Shown here: one piece after another, positions 21,985 to 33,230 of the stretch
Layout of the letters: every line of letters starts with the position of its first letter
Numbering within the stretch: the first letter of the stretch is position 1
Assembly: GCA_003439945.1 (NCBI GenBank)
Contig: QVRM01005222.1
Span: 27,501 to 91,500, forward strand
Direction: 5' to 3'
DNA: 64,000 nucleotides
From: Dermanyssus gallinae
Lineage: Eukaryota > Arthropoda > Arachnida > Mesostigmata > Dermanyssidae
Translations under genes and position numbers: made by a program
The notes under the pieces: model-generated
Told to the model about the DNA's origin: nothing
Seen by the model: the letters and a program-made list of their open reading frames with translations, nothing else
The model's database searches: none

Positions 21985-23770
21985 TCAGCTTGCCAGGCTT
22001 CCCAGCGATTGTACTAGGGGGCAGTTAGCCGCGTGGTATCTATCACAAAAACTCCCACATCTAGAGCATTTACAACTATCGCAAGGGTCATGGAAACCCC
22101 GCTCCGCACAGAGCTTGTGGTGAAAACCATGAATGGCGAATCGGGTCACAACATGTCTGTTTAGTCTATGTGTTCCTTTCCACCCACTATTCCTCATTGC
22201 CCCCGTGTTAAGGAACTCTACGTCAATGTCCGCCACTTTGTACTCCCAATCCCTGCGGTTTGCAAGAAAGGCCTTCGTCACGGGTAGATTGAAACGACGT
22301 TGCAGGTCCTCAGAGAGCAGCGGCGTGTCCGCAAGGAGATATACGTAGCGGTTCCGAGCCGTCAGAGCTCGTTTAAGGAAGGAGGCCTTGACGCGGTTTA
22401 ATTGTTCGAGGTTCTCTGCCGTGAGGTGGTCCCAGATGACTCTCACCCCATAGGTCGCGATCGGAGCTATCTTGAGTTCGAACAGTCTGAGTGCCGTCTT
22501 CAGCGATAGTCTGTTCGGAGATTTGATCGCCCATGTCGCCACCAGTGCCTTCCTGCACCTCTCAGATATGTGCGCGGAGAAGCAAGTACCGGTGACAGAG
22601 AAAATCACTTCTAAGTATGGGAAGCTGTTGACATACTTAAGTGGCGTTCTGTTGAGTCGTAACGTGTCCTCGGCTGCTGTCCTTACCCCTCTTCTGAACT
22701 TCATGGCCACGGTTTTGAAAAGGTTAATTGTCAGGCCTAAATCGGTGACCGCCTTGTGAAGACAGGCTAGTGCTTGTTGCACCTGAAACCTACTAGGCCC
22801 GTAAAGTACTAGATCGTCCGCGTACAAAATGACCTCGACCAGGTTTCTGGGTCCCTTTATATGACTCGGGAGGTCTTTTAAAAGTACAGAGAATAGGAAT
22901 GGGCTTAGGTTATCGCCCTGCGCCAGGCCCGTTGTCTGTATGAAAGGCTGGGGCTCCGCTACCCCGTCGTCGATGGTGAACCTATTTTCCTGGAGAATTT
23001 GTGCGAGAACCTTCAGCACCTTCATTGGGACCCCTACCTCAGCCAGTATGCGCAAAGCCTTCTCTCGAGGGGCCGAGTCAAAGGCTGCCTTAAAATCCGC
23101 GAATACCGCATACAGCGGGTTACGTGGCTTAGCCAGTGCTGCCTTGATATCTGCCAGCAGAATCGTACACGCTGTTTCTGTAGATCGCTCTTTCCGAAAC
23201 CCATGTTGTTCCATTGGTATGGCATAAACACTTTCAAGAAGGCTGTCTAGTCTCCTCGTCAGGAGGGCAGAGAGTAGCTTATAACAAACGCTCTTCTTCG
23301 CTATGCCTCGCCATGACGAGGAGGCTGTCGGGTTGCCCTTGCCTTTGGGGATTACGAGTAGGGTGGCGCCTCTCCATTGAGTTGGAAGAGTTCCAGCGCG
23401 CAAGCATTCGTTGAATAGGGCTGTCCAGCACGGTGCCAACACAAAGCCGTTCTTTAGGTGCGCGTTGCAGACATTGTCGGTGTTTTTTTGTTTCGTAAGC
23501 TATCCAGGCATTGCATTAGCTCTCGGACTGTGAACTCCCTCTCAAGAATATCACGACCCCCTCCAATGTCCTTATCCCACACGGCAGCAAAGTATGGAAC
23601 CGCGCGAGGTAGTGTGTCAGACGACGCGAACATGTCCCAGAAGTGATCGATGAGGGAAGCAAAGCTTATCGGGCAGGCCGCTGTCCTGGAACAGTTCGAT
23701 AGCCATTTGTATGGCTGGCTCTCTGCCTCGGCGATCAGCCGGTTTTCCAGGAGCTCATGATACTTCTTCC
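21985..23770 (-). pseudogene. LINE reverse transcriptase with Cys-rich C-terminus, copy 1
   Basis: The main frame (23442-21985, 485 codons) has RT motifs ADFKAAFDS (A), GLAQGDNLSPFLF (B) and ILYADDLVLYG (C). A thumb region follows, then a C-terminal cluster CDSCKCSRCG...CDRYHAANC preceded by HGFHHKLC. Upstream, the linker continues from about 23770 in another frame. A deletion of about 7 bases near 23487, in the conserved KAPGPD motif before the fingers, breaks it. The product would be the cDNA-synthesising enzyme of the LINE. The Cys cluster is shared by all three copies in this window and probably binds nucleic acid. RT motifs themselves are intact. Confidence 0.88.
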
Positions 23771-23773
23771 GCT

Positions 23774-24760
23774 TTATTTCGTACGTCTTCCGGCAGATCG
23801 TCCTGAGGCCAGCGCGCGAAATGCCGGTTGCTCCTCTGCGAGAAGCCTGAAGCCAATTTGAGCCCTCCGGGCGAGACGGCAGTGGTGGTCAAACCATGGC
23901 CTGTGCTTCTTGTTCCTTCTGTCGGGAGGCGGTAGTGCGCACGCCTGTAGAATCTCGGTGAGCTGTTGCGCATACCCGTCTGTGTTCACCACGGGAGGCA
24001 CTGGGAGCACCTCGTGAGCGCGTTCCATAAGCTTGACCATATTCAGTTTCCGCGAAAAGGATTCGTGTCTGGCTGTTCGATCCGAAGCGACTCGCACCGT
24101 GATCTCAATTGCCATCGGAATGTGGGCACGAATGCTCGCGCCTTCCGCGAGTGAGTTGTTCTCGCCCTGAAACTTAACTTCATCCCTGGTTAAGTTTGTT
24201 CCGAAAACGTCGATAGTGGAACTGCCGGCGTGACCCAGAAATGTCGGTACCGAGCACGGGTTGGCAATCCAGCATCCGTAGTCCGCCAGCGTATCACGGA
24301 GAGCCATTGCACGAGCGGAGTCGGGCTGGTCAATGCGGGCATTGAAATCTCCGGCAACGACTAGTGGGGCGGAACGGAGAGAATGCACTGCTTCGATTCC
24401 ACTGACAAGCTTTTCCACCATAACTTGGGTTGACTCCTCAGCGTCGGGTTTGACGTAGGCTGCTACTATGCATAGTTGCGGCCCGCGTAGCGCGATGATG
24501 TTGTTCTCGGTCATGCAAGGCGTGAAGTCGCCGACTCTGTGACTGTAAAACACGGAAACACCACCACTGGGGCGTCCCGGGCCTGTGTTCTTTTGTGCGG
24601 GGCAGTGAACCGCATAGAAGTGCGAGAGGATGAATGGGACTGTTGCCCAGGTCTCCGTTAGCACCAATACGTCAATATCGTCCAGGGCCTCCGGGGCGAG
24701 AAGGGCTAGCGAAGTGGTGCCCTCGCAATTCTAATGAACGATTCTCAGCGTCTCTTCCAG
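23774..24760 (-). pseudogene. LINE apurinic-type endonuclease domain, copy 1
   Basis: The frame starts with the sequence LRIVH, then a TAG stop (24733-24731) where a Trp or Gln codon is expected, then NCEG...LVLTETWA. Further motifs are GRPSGGVSVFY, VVAGDFNARID and SSTIDVFGTNL, which are the metal-binding and catalytic blocks of AP-endonuclease-type LINE nucleases. A frameshift near 23812 separates it from the linker to RT. The enzyme nicks target DNA to prime reverse transcription. It is non-functional as it stands because of the stop and the frameshift. Confidence 0.85.
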
Positions 24761-24960
24761 GCCTGACGTCCGCGCCTCGATGCGCTCTGAGACCGTCCAC
24801 GCGAGCGGCTGCGCTGACTGGAGGTGCCGCGTGCTGGGGTCGGACCCCTTGTTCCTAAAGCCTGTAGCATCTGTTTCACGAAGTCCTCGATGGTCGGGGG
24901 GTGGCTTGTGTCTGCCGCTGCTTGTTGACTCGCTTCGTCCCTGCGTTTTCTAACGGTTTA
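24745..24960 (-). pseudogene. LINE ORF1 C-terminal remnant, RS-rich
   Basis: A frame of about 70 residues containing KRRDEASQQ, HPPTIEDFVKQMLQAL and an Arg/Ser-rich tail (SQRSRSRGRSQSASRRGR), ending at TGA 24747-24745. The position just before the endonuclease and the basic composition fit the RNA-binding end of ORF1. Upstream frames are broken and no zinc knuckle is seen. Confidence 0.5.
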
Positions 24961-25204
24961 TCATCGTAGAAGGCACTCGTTGACTCGATCTGCTGAAGCT
25001 GACTCGGCTGCTGGATCTTCCGTCCCTGGGAGGCCGGTTGTGATGACGAACGTTGGGAGCCACGACGTCCGTTAGCGCTGCCAGTCCTTTGGGCTTCTGA
25101 ATTCTCACGCCTAAAAAAGGTTTTATCCTCCTTGCAATATTATAGGCAATTGTTTTAGCTACCTCTCCTTTATAGCTATATCGCCCGCTCTCGACAACTG
25201 GGCG

Positions 25205-25310
25205 TTGTGAGATGGACCTCCGTAAATACGGTGGGGCTCGAACCCGCGCACCTATGTGTCTCCGCCGGTCGCGAAGCGTAGACGGATGCACCCCACGCCA
25301 TCGGGCTCGA
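25205..25310 (-). repeat. tRNA-headed SINE, copy B
   Basis: The minus strand reads GATGGCGTGGGGTGCATCCG, then GCGACCGGCGGAGACACATAG, a B box GCGGGTTCGAGCCCC (25247-25233), and CACCGTATTTACGG. This matches the heads of copies A and C. The body after the head differs or is lost. It sits upstream of LINE copy 1 on the same strand. Confidence 0.7.
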
Positions 25311-25311
25311 C

Positions 25312-25993
25312 GACAGCACTCCATCCGCCGAACACAACAAACTGACAATAAGCAATTACATCAAAAGCTAGCTCCCCTTAGCCACTATCGGCGGCCGTCT
25401 GCTGTATGTGTTCTCTACTTATCTATACGCGGTACGCTAGCAGGGCGTGAAGGAAAAACTTGAGAGAGCGAGAGAGAGCGGACACCCACCGTACCACTCC
25501 AGACCGCCTGTGTCTTTTGCTCACTCAATTAGTTTCAATCGTTGGTGGCCAATTAAGTTCTCTCTCTCAAATGTCGCCAGCCGTTCCTCTCAAATGCACA
25601 CATAGAGTATGATTGCATAGGATGATTTTCGCCATAAGCGGCAATCTGCATCCTCGGGCGGTCGAAACACACGCTTCAGTCGCACATTGAATTTCGCTGC
25701 CGAATCTCGTGCGGGGCGTACGTTCTAACCCGTGTACTGCCGTTTGGCTGCACCCGATCCGGCTGCACCGGCGTAGGACCGATGGGATCTATCGTTGCCT
25801 CCTCCCGCCTCATTTTCGGCCTACCTTTGCATCTCTGTTTGCAACTTTTGCATCTTTGGCACTATTGCGAGCACTGATTTTTCGGCTAGTAAGGACCTAT
25901 TGTCGTCATCGTCGTCGGCGGCGGCGCGACCATGCAAGCAGATCGGAGCTTTGGTAAGATAGCTTCGATATACGCGTTCGAGCGTGACCCGCG

Positions 25994-25995
<2 letters not shown>
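25312..25995. other. Spacer, no gene recognised
   Basis: Contains a GA-rich run at about 25462-25481 and GGCGGCGGCG-like triplets near 25913. No gene identified. Confidence 0.5.

Positions 25996-26060
<65 letters not shown>
25996..26060. repeat. (TA)n microsatellite
   Basis: About 32 TA units, followed by ATGTATATG. Confidence 0.97.
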
Positions 26061-26065
<5 letters not shown>

Positions 26066-26157
26066 GATTTTTAGAGAAAGAAGGGAAGCTATGTAAATAT
26101 TTTTTGGGAATCAAAGTAAACGAGTTTAAACGTTTTATGACCATTTGTGAACATAAC

Positions 26158-26249
26158 CATATCTAGAAGTTGTATGCAGATGGACCGATGAGAGGTAAAT
26201 GAATGCCGGGCAAGGCCTGGGATGTAATTGAAATCAAATATTTTGTTGT
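26158..26249 (+). repeat. Dispersed repeat unit, second copy
   Basis: Matches 17807-17719 (minus) over about 90 bases. It lies about 100 bases from a TA tract. Family not recognised. Confidence 0.75.
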
Positions 26250-26261
26250 TTTTTTCCGAAT

Positions 26262-26614
26262 GTTAACACCTTGCGCAGTGTGCAGGATGTTTTTGCGCAC
26301 GTGACGAATCGGCCAGCCCTCCGAACGACCCTAACACATATGAGATGAATGTTCAATGGACGTGTCTGATAGCAAGATGCTTACCCGTTACCAGACGTTA
26401 CTGGACTCGAATCTCGTTTTGGCGCGTTCGACGCGTATGTTGAAGTATTTCAGCCTTACTGTATAACAAAAAGAAACGGAAATATATTTACCATAAGTAT
26501 AGATGAATTGGAAGGACAGTTTGACTTGTTTGCTATGCACATCTGTAGCTAAGTCGTTGTTGTTGTTCGAGTTGGAAGCTTTCTATTTTTACTTTTGACG
26601 TGAAAACGTACTGG

Positions 26615-26646
<32 letters not shown>

Positions 26647-27441
26647 GTAACCGAACTCATATAGTTTCGTCACAACGCTATGTATTAGCTAGGCCTATGT
26701 TCGGACAATGGCCGAGCGACGCATTATCGACACAGGGGTCAGTGCCGCTAACTGTTGTTATATGTTGCGGCATTGCAGCGGAAGCTGCTTGCGCTGCTTC
26801 CGCTGTCGAGTGTGCCCGTTGTTCCGTCGAGAGCTGCATTCTTCCTCTCCAGTCACCGGCGGCGGCGACGTCGTCATTAATCTCGCTGATGCGTGTCCCT
26901 CTGCGGCCGGCTCTGGTCATGCGAATGCCCTACTTAAATGAGACAATGGCTATGTCTTGCTGTGAAACTTGCTGCCTCAGTATAGCGTGTGGTAGCGTCC
27001 GACGTCTCAGCTCATTTTGAGTAAAATTAGCGACCTTTGTGCGTATGACGTGCGACGTACGTGTTAAAGGCAGCGTTGAGGCGCGCGCGAGGCCTAATTA
27101 AGACTAAGGCACGCTGTGATTGGCTATGACCAGGAAATATTCTTCAACATCATCATCATCATCATCATCAGCCAGGTTGACAAACTTGACAATCCAGGCC
27201 GACAAACTAACTAGGCTGTGCTCCCAGGTACGCCTCCCACTAGTATTGTGGGAATCGATACTATAGTTCATGTAAAGTCGACCGCTCCTCTCCTAACACA
27301 GGCGAATATTGCCCCCAAAATCTACGTTTTGCTCCTACTGCATTTCATAGATCAACATGATCCCGAATTCTTATCCTTTATAATTTCGTATCCTCTATCA
27401 CTTTGTTTGCTGTAGTATCCGTAACTGTGCAGCGCAGCCTT
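26262..27441. other. Spacer with (TTG)n and (CAT)n tracts
   Basis: (TTG)n at 26617-26645 and (CAT)n at 27147-27169. Overlapping frames at 26.68-27.02 kb have no recognisable domain. Confidence 0.5.
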
Positions 27442-27462
27442 TATATATATATATATATATAT
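27442..27462. repeat. (TA)n microsatellite
   Basis: About ten TA units directly preceding the truncated LINE fragment. Confidence 0.95.
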
Positions 27463-27731
27463 GGCTTTCATCACGTTTTATGCGGGGCGGGGGGGTTTCA
27501 TGCGCCTGCAGATACATGTGTCTGTATAAGATGTGGTGAAAGATGCCCCAGGTACCACGCGGCATCGTGTGCGGCGGTACCGTCGTTGAATAGCCTATCA
27601 GATGCGACTCGGCACAGACAAGGTGCGGACGCGCAGGAGGTTAGCTTTAACCACTTTTAATATTTGTATAATTTATTTGAAACGTTCATACAAGACAATT
27701 GTATTTTTAAAGACACAAATAAATAACTCAG
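27463..27731 (+). mobile_element. APE-type LINE 3' fragment bracketed by (TA)n
   Basis: The frame reads GFHHVLCGAGGFHAPADTCVC, then CGERCPRYHAASC, which is the C-terminal Cys cluster of the LINE at 21.9 and 37.8 kb. A 3' UTR follows, ending CACAAATAAATAACTCAG. The first coding base follows the TA tract at 27462, and the UTR end joins another TA tract at 27732. The fragment is thus 5'-truncated and lies wholly within TA repeat. One Cys of the cluster (CD-x-C in the other copies) is replaced, giving ADTC. Confidence 0.85.
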
Positions 27732-27763
<32 letters not shown>

Positions 27764-27773
27764 TATATGTATA

Positions 27774-27834
<61 letters not shown>

Positions 27835-27879
27835 GTATATATTTATATATATATATATATATATATATCTATATATATA

Positions 27880-27923
<44 letters not shown>

Positions 27924-27939
27924 ATATATATATGTATAA
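27732..27939. repeat. (TA)n microsatellite, long and interrupted
   Basis: About 208 bases of TA with TTTATA, TCTATA and TGTATA interruptions in a repeating higher-order pattern. The longest tract in the window. A C-rich run (27961-27974) follows shortly after. Confidence 0.97.
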
Positions 27940-27974
27940 TGGCGGATGTGGTTGCTGAAGCCCCCCCCCTCCCG

Positions 27975-29530
27975 TAGTGTGGGATTCCTTACATCCCCAC
28001 TAAAATCCATCCTTTGCACCTTATTGGGAGTCTACACAATACAGTCGTCTTGAGATTACTTAATCTTGCCATTTAACTTACCATTAAAGCTTATTCATTT
28101 TTCTCTTCCAAGACAACTTCTGTGCCCCATAATGCATATATAACAACGCCTATCGTTCGGAGACGTTTCTCGCGGCTAATATATGCGTGTATAGTATATC
28201 ACGACGTAATCTATGCATTTGTACTCTTTTCGTTAGCCATCTTACCCTACCCTTTGGTAACACCCCAGTCGAGCAGGAGGGTGGGGAGAAGAGGGTGTCT
28301 CGCGGACGATAGCCTTCGCAGCTAGAGAGCCCTGAAGGCTACCGTCTAGTTGGTGGAATTATTCCGGCAAAGCATTAATATTGTTCATTATTCGTCACCG
28401 ATAGACAGTTGGAGCAGTACAACATGCCGTTTGGCCGTTATATATGGCAGAGTATCTCTAACCGTGCGCTAGTGTGGCGTCCTAAGATATTCCTAGGATC
28501 TCTACTTGTGTTCCGTGGTGGTGTCGACTGAATAGTAACAGAGAAGTCTAGCAGCAAACACAGTAGCACCTGTCCCCCTACTCACCCCGACAGCAAAGCC
28601 GTACTTCGATGTTTCTGCATTGTCTGTATATTCTTAGTGCCTTCATGTATAGTGCAGCTCTTCATGCAGGCAACCGTACTGTATGATAATTGATGGAAAT
28701 ACTTTTAGGCATATATTTCTGTTTGTCAATAGCAATCCAATTGTGATTGCAAATAGGGCGCAATCTTGCTTGTTCCCTTGATAAGAATGTTGTCCTTTAT
28801 TTCTAGAAGATTCTACAAGATTATGGGCACGCTTTGATTTTGGTAAAAAAATTAACTTTATTTGAATTGGTTAAAATTGCATTGTGTGTTGCGTTCACTA
28901 TGGGCGGAGGAAAAGTCGCTTCGTCGTTGTTGTTGCTACAGAATATACTCAATTATCTGATTCAATATTGTGATGCCATCAGTAGCGAATCGTTTAAAAT
29001 ATTACTCTGCCACGGCACACGAATTAGTCAGCCCAGTTAATTCTGTGCGGGGAACCTTGAATCACTAGTCACTTGGGTTAAGTACGCTTCATGTAAGCAG
29101 AGCACTCCTGTGTGCCTGATTTAAGCATATACCATAACACTTTCTCAACCAGAACCTTATTAGACATTTACAGCGTCGCAGTGTCGAATAACCGGTTCTG
29201 CAAGATTGTGCAGTTCTGTATTTGGCCTTTATTACCTACACATTTGTTTGACTGACGGCCTCGAGCGTCACCGAGCATGTCGGGACTTTGGAAGCAGTAC
29301 AAACGAAAATCGCAGTTCTACGTCACATAATATGAACAGTAGACGCTGAGTCAGAGAAATTAGAAAACGCGGCCGGGTGTCAATTGAAAGGCGAATTAAT
29401 AGGTTATTCAATATTATTCACTGTGTCCGCTTCGCGCACACCACAGCAAGCAAGCACATTGTAGACAGTTGGTCGAATATATCATCGTCGCCGCCGCACT
29501 CTAGCGTAGACTGTGTCGACTAAAGAGTGT
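27975..29530. other. Spacer, no gene recognised
   Basis: AT-rich sequence with short frames. Nothing classifiable. Confidence 0.55.
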
Positions 29531-29534
29531 CAGC

Positions 29535-29565
<31 letters not shown>

Positions 29566-29567
29566 GC

Positions 29568-29619
<52 letters not shown>

Positions 29620-29646
29620 GCAACAACAACAACTACAACAACAACA
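29531..29646. repeat. (CAA)n microsatellite
   Basis: About 38 CAA units with a few CAG and CTA interruptions. The poly-Gln (plus) and Val- or Cys-rich (minus) frames across it end within a few dozen codons of flank and show no domain, so I do not call a gene. Confidence 0.97.
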
Positions 29647-30289
29647 CATGACTGCCTTAGGTCGTAGAACACCACCGAGATACGAATGGTGTCTACACTG
29701 TTCACTGTGTTCGACTGTCGTGCCGAACCGAAAGACGAATGTGATTATATAGTACGGTAAGCACCTCAACACGATTGCCTTAAGGGATAAATGTTGTTCG
29801 CAACAGAACTGCAACGAACAGACTTAAGCGGCACAAGCCGCAAGCTACGCTTAAGTTTTGCTTCGTGAGAGTTCCGCAGTGCTAATCTCGTGTAAGGTTC
29901 TCCGCATAATGTGAGCATGACTAGTCTCTTAAAGATACGTGCGTCTCTTCAAGAATGACATCGTATTACTGCAGAGCGGCAGGGACTCGGATGTGCATTG
30001 ACTGTGCCTGCTGTGTGAGAGTGAGAGACTTGGCTGGTAGCTAACTTCTAAAGGTGATCTACCTCTCAACTAGTGCGTGTGATTGACGCCAGTCATTCAC
30101 TCAGAGGTCCAGTGGCTGAACGCCTGATTGTATGCATCACGTCATGTCCTTATCGTCTAGTACCGTTCGCCTCAGGAGCCAGGCTTGCAAATCTCCAATG
30201 AGATTGCTTATCATTAGGAAGTAAAAAGTCGAGCGTATATAAAATAAAATCGGCCTGAAACTATAAATATATCGAGATGATCAGCCTTC

Positions 30290-30292
<3 letters not shown>
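29647..30292. other. Spacer, no gene recognised
   Basis: No long frame or repeat identified. Confidence 0.5.

Positions 30293-30320
<28 letters not shown>
30293..30320. repeat. (TA)n microsatellite
   Basis: Fourteen uninterrupted TA units. Confidence 0.95.
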
Positions 30321-30323
<3 letters not shown>

Positions 30324-30839
30324 CAAGATACAATTGGCTCCAAAACTATACACGTATAGTAAAAACAAGCCGGGTAGGCTTATATACAAAAAAAAGAAAT
30401 GTAAACAATCGACTGCTACTTTGTAGAGCTGAATGACTAGCTAGATAGCAGACGAATATGTATATGTACATAAATACACATCTGAACCGTGTCGGTAATT
30501 GACCTAAATACCGCTGCTCCGAATCAGTCCCCCCCCCCCGCTTGGTGTTTCGCAGCCGGCGCTCGGTCAAATTCTCAGCTGCGTATGGTCATTGCTTCGT
30601 TTTGATACCAAGCAATAAGGCTGGCCATCATTCGTTTAGTTTAGCGCAGCTAAAGTTTAGGGTGGTGCTGGCTGTTGGATAATGTTTCTCAGCGGGCAGC
30701 AAACGCACAGGAACTGCCCTGTTGCGTAGCGAATTCCTTATCTTTTTTGGTGCTCACGGGTCCGGATCAATTTGTCGGATGCTATGGCTCCTTGCTATGG
30801 GTCTGCCTATAGGCGCGTCTAGACAGTCGAGTCCCTAAA

Positions 30840-31015
30840 GTAGAGTCCGGTGGGGGCGTGATGCATTCGCGTGCGTCTCGCGATCAGAGGAGACAAAGAG
30901 GTGCACGGATTCGAGCCCCCGCCGTTGCACATTTGTATTTATGGGGTCCGCCTTACGAAGCAATGAGAAAGCAGTCAGCGTGTACACGTTAAATGTTGTC
31001 TGAGCTGTGAGCCCG
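30840..31015 (+). repeat. tRNA-headed SINE, copy C
   Basis: GGGGGCGTGATGCATTCGCG, then GCGATCAG...GAGACAAAGAGGTGCAC and a B box GGATTCGAGCCCC (30907-30919), followed by CCGTTGCACATTTGTATTTA. The body AGCAATGAGAAAGCAGT...ACACGTTAAATG matches copy A beyond the tRNA-like head, which supports a true SINE with its own body. Confidence 0.75.
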
Positions 31016-31395
31016 AAAAAGCTTTGCCTATAGGCGCGGATTGCCGGACTTCGGCTACCGAGTCAGCGATTCGGCCCGCCAATCGATTGTCGGTGTATCA
31101 GTGGCCAGCATGGTTAGTACAGATCGAGAAGTGTCTGACTAGAGGCCGAGCTTCCACCCAAACCTCGGTTCTTTTCTAAAGTTTTCTAAAGATATTTTTC
31201 CATGCAGAGTGTGCCACCGCACTGTTTGCCTATCAAAACACTACACTACTATGCAGATTCAGAACGTGGTTTATTTGCAAAACTGCATTACAAATGCAAT
31301 TTAAAAAAGACATTTTATAAAATATATATGTGTGTGTGTCCACACACTGCTGCAATTTAGAATACCGAATCAGTATGGCAAACCGTGGGGTAACA

Positions 31396-31462
31396 GCGGA
31401 AACGTTAATGCATTTGTTACAACATATGTATATATATAGCAAATGCATTAGCGTTTTCGTCG

Positions 31463-31463
<1 letters not shown>
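31396..31463. repeat. Imperfect inverted repeat around a TA-rich spacer
   Basis: GCGGAAACGTTAATGCATTTG (31396-31416) and the near-complement of it at 31440-31463 enclose 23 bases. The right arm runs straight into a TA tract. Confidence 0.8.

Positions 31464-31493
<30 letters not shown>
31464..31493. repeat. (TA)n microsatellite
   Basis: Fifteen TA units, adjoining the inverted repeat. Confidence 0.95.
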
Positions 31494-31496
<3 letters not shown>

Positions 31497-31989
31497 GCGG
31501 TAGTTTCAAAATAGAGCATACATCGTACATCAAAATCGGATTGACTGTTTCGTGGATAAACGGTTTATTTAAAAATCAAAATCGTGTCTTGTTGTGTAAG
31601 TTCCGCAAGCTTGATCTGTAAATTGATGAACGGACCTGCTAAAAATCGTTTTAAAATGTTGCGGGTTGTAGGTGTTATCTCGGTAGTGGAGGCTCCAAAT
31701 TTTATCTGCTGGGCAGGGTCATGTACTCGGTTTAAAATAAAGAAATAATTTAAGTGATTAACTACACTTCTCAAAGATGCAGCATGGTCAGAGTAGTTCT
31801 CAGTATTCAACGAAACTTTCGTGTTAATAGGGGACATCGCTAAACACATGGAGGAACGTTTTCAGAAGTGAAGTTAGTTTTCGGTTTACGACCGTAAATA
31901 AGTGAACAAATTGCATACTCATAGAAGATAACCAAGTAATGTTGATGTGAAATGTCGCGTGGGTTTTTTTTTGCTGAAATATTTATCAG
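31494..31989. other. Spacer; 95-codon minus frame of unknown nature
   Basis: A minus frame (31849-31565) has no recognisable domain. It may be chance or a piece of an unclassified repeat. Confidence 0.4.
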
Positions 31990-32519
31990 GTTTATTCACC
32001 ATGAATTAGTATCATAGTATAAAAGTTTACATATCATTTTGTAGGCTAAGAATATCGTTGACACGTGATTGTGGTGACGATGTTTCGATAAACGAGCAAG
32101 TGAGTATGTGGTAACGACCGATATTGCACTCGCCACAATATTTACATAATAAGGACAAGGTCGTCGGCATAGGCTAGAAGGCTGACCCCGGGGCGAAGGT
32201 TCCCTTAGCCGCAGCACATCGTCGTACGTTATGTTCCAAACCAGGCGGCTAAGTATAAGGAGCCCTGTAGTATCCCTGCAGTCATGTTAAAATTGGTTCC
32301 GTGGGACTGTATTATCCGGTCTTTAGGTAGTTTGATATGATTCGACGTGAGTAAAATAGAACGTTCTTCCTGTGGAGAGTCTCCAGGATGACTCTCCACG
32401 GCTATGCTGTTAAAAGCGTTTCGGACGTCAAGTGAGATGGCGACGTAGAGGTCCCGTCTTATCGGCGGGGATTCGTAAGTCATGGATATATATGGTTGCG
32501 ATAATGAGACCGCAGTCAA
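31990..32519 (-). pseudogene. LINE reverse transcriptase fragment (R1/jockey-like), frameshifted
   Basis: On the minus strand, VAISLDVRNAFNS (RT motif A) is followed by an altered region, AGILQGS (motif B), then RLVWNITYDDVL in a second frame and LLAYADDLVLIM (motif C) in a third. At least two frameshifts and a stop after motif C make it dead. The wording of motifs A-C resembles R1/jockey-type LINEs, distinct from the LINE at 21.9 kb. Neither end of the element is visible. Confidence 0.8.
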
Positions 32520-32520
32520 A

Positions 32521-33230
32521 TCATCTCAGTGGTGCTTCTAAGAAAGCGAGTCAACCAAAGAAATTCAGACAGAGCAGACCCATCACCAAAGTCTTTTCGA
32601 CTGTTTTCTTTTTAACTACAAGGGAACCACATTCAACTAATGTTTGCTATCTGGTCTTATTGTCCATAGTTAGTTGTACCGCCCTAACAAGAAATAATTA
32701 AGAAGATAGCGCGAGCACGTCCAACGCTGTAGGCCTAAACTCTGTTCAAGGAACTCTTGGATCCTCAAAGTCACGACAACACATCGTTACTGATTTCGGA
32801 TTATCTGGTGAAAAATTCGGTTTCTGTATTTTCGCAAGCTCCCTATCCGCTTCGACGGCTTGAACGCCTTATTGTTCGTCGCGTTGACGTTCGATGGATG
32901 GCTCGACGGGCTACTTCTTTCGCCAATCTTGTGACGGCGGGCATTATGTGCCTTGTATGTTTCGGGTTCTTTGACTGCCGTCTTTCTTTACGAGAAACTG
33001 TCTTTTTTTACGTCTTTCTGTACGAGAAACTGGAAACAGAAGAGAATGCGAGATGCGAGCAGAAGGGCATCGGGAACAGAAGCCGATGGTGGAGTGCGGT
33101 CACCCCACCACCGTGTAGGGAGCAGTAAGAGTGAAATCCCACTTGTCACCACCGCTCGATTGAACTCGTGTTTTCTTCTACTCGAGGTTTGCTGATGCTA
33201 TTCCTACGTTTGTAGTGATGTTGTTGTAGG
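32521..33230. other. Spacer, no gene recognised
   Basis: A 123-codon plus frame (32757-33128) shows no recognisable domain. Confidence 0.45.

Larger units (their letters stand above)
21852..25145 (-). mobile_element. APE-type LINE, copy 1 (ORF1 tail, endonuclease, RT, 3' tail)
   Basis: A minus-strand element of about 3.3 kb. In order it has the basic C-terminus of ORF1 (to 24745), the AP-like endonuclease (24760-23774), reverse transcriptase and Cys-rich C-terminus (23770-21985), and a 3' UTR with AATAAA ending in a short GATT repeat (TTGATTGATTG, near 21853-21868). The ORF1 N-terminus is missing or unrecognised. The element resembles copy 2 at 37.7-40.4 kb along the whole of ORF2, at clear amino-acid divergence. 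Confidence 0.85.

Noticed and set aside
26370..26425. GACTCGAATCTC preceded by an A-box-like TAGCAAGATG
   Set aside because: Boxes deviate from consensus and no pairing arms are visible.
29513..29752. Poly-Gln protein and its Val- or Cys-rich counterparts on the minus strand
   Set aside because: Translation of a CAA microsatellite; the flanks add only a few dozen codons without any recognised domain.
31565..31849. 95-codon minus frame as a possible gene
   Set aside because: No start context, domain or repeat partner recognised.
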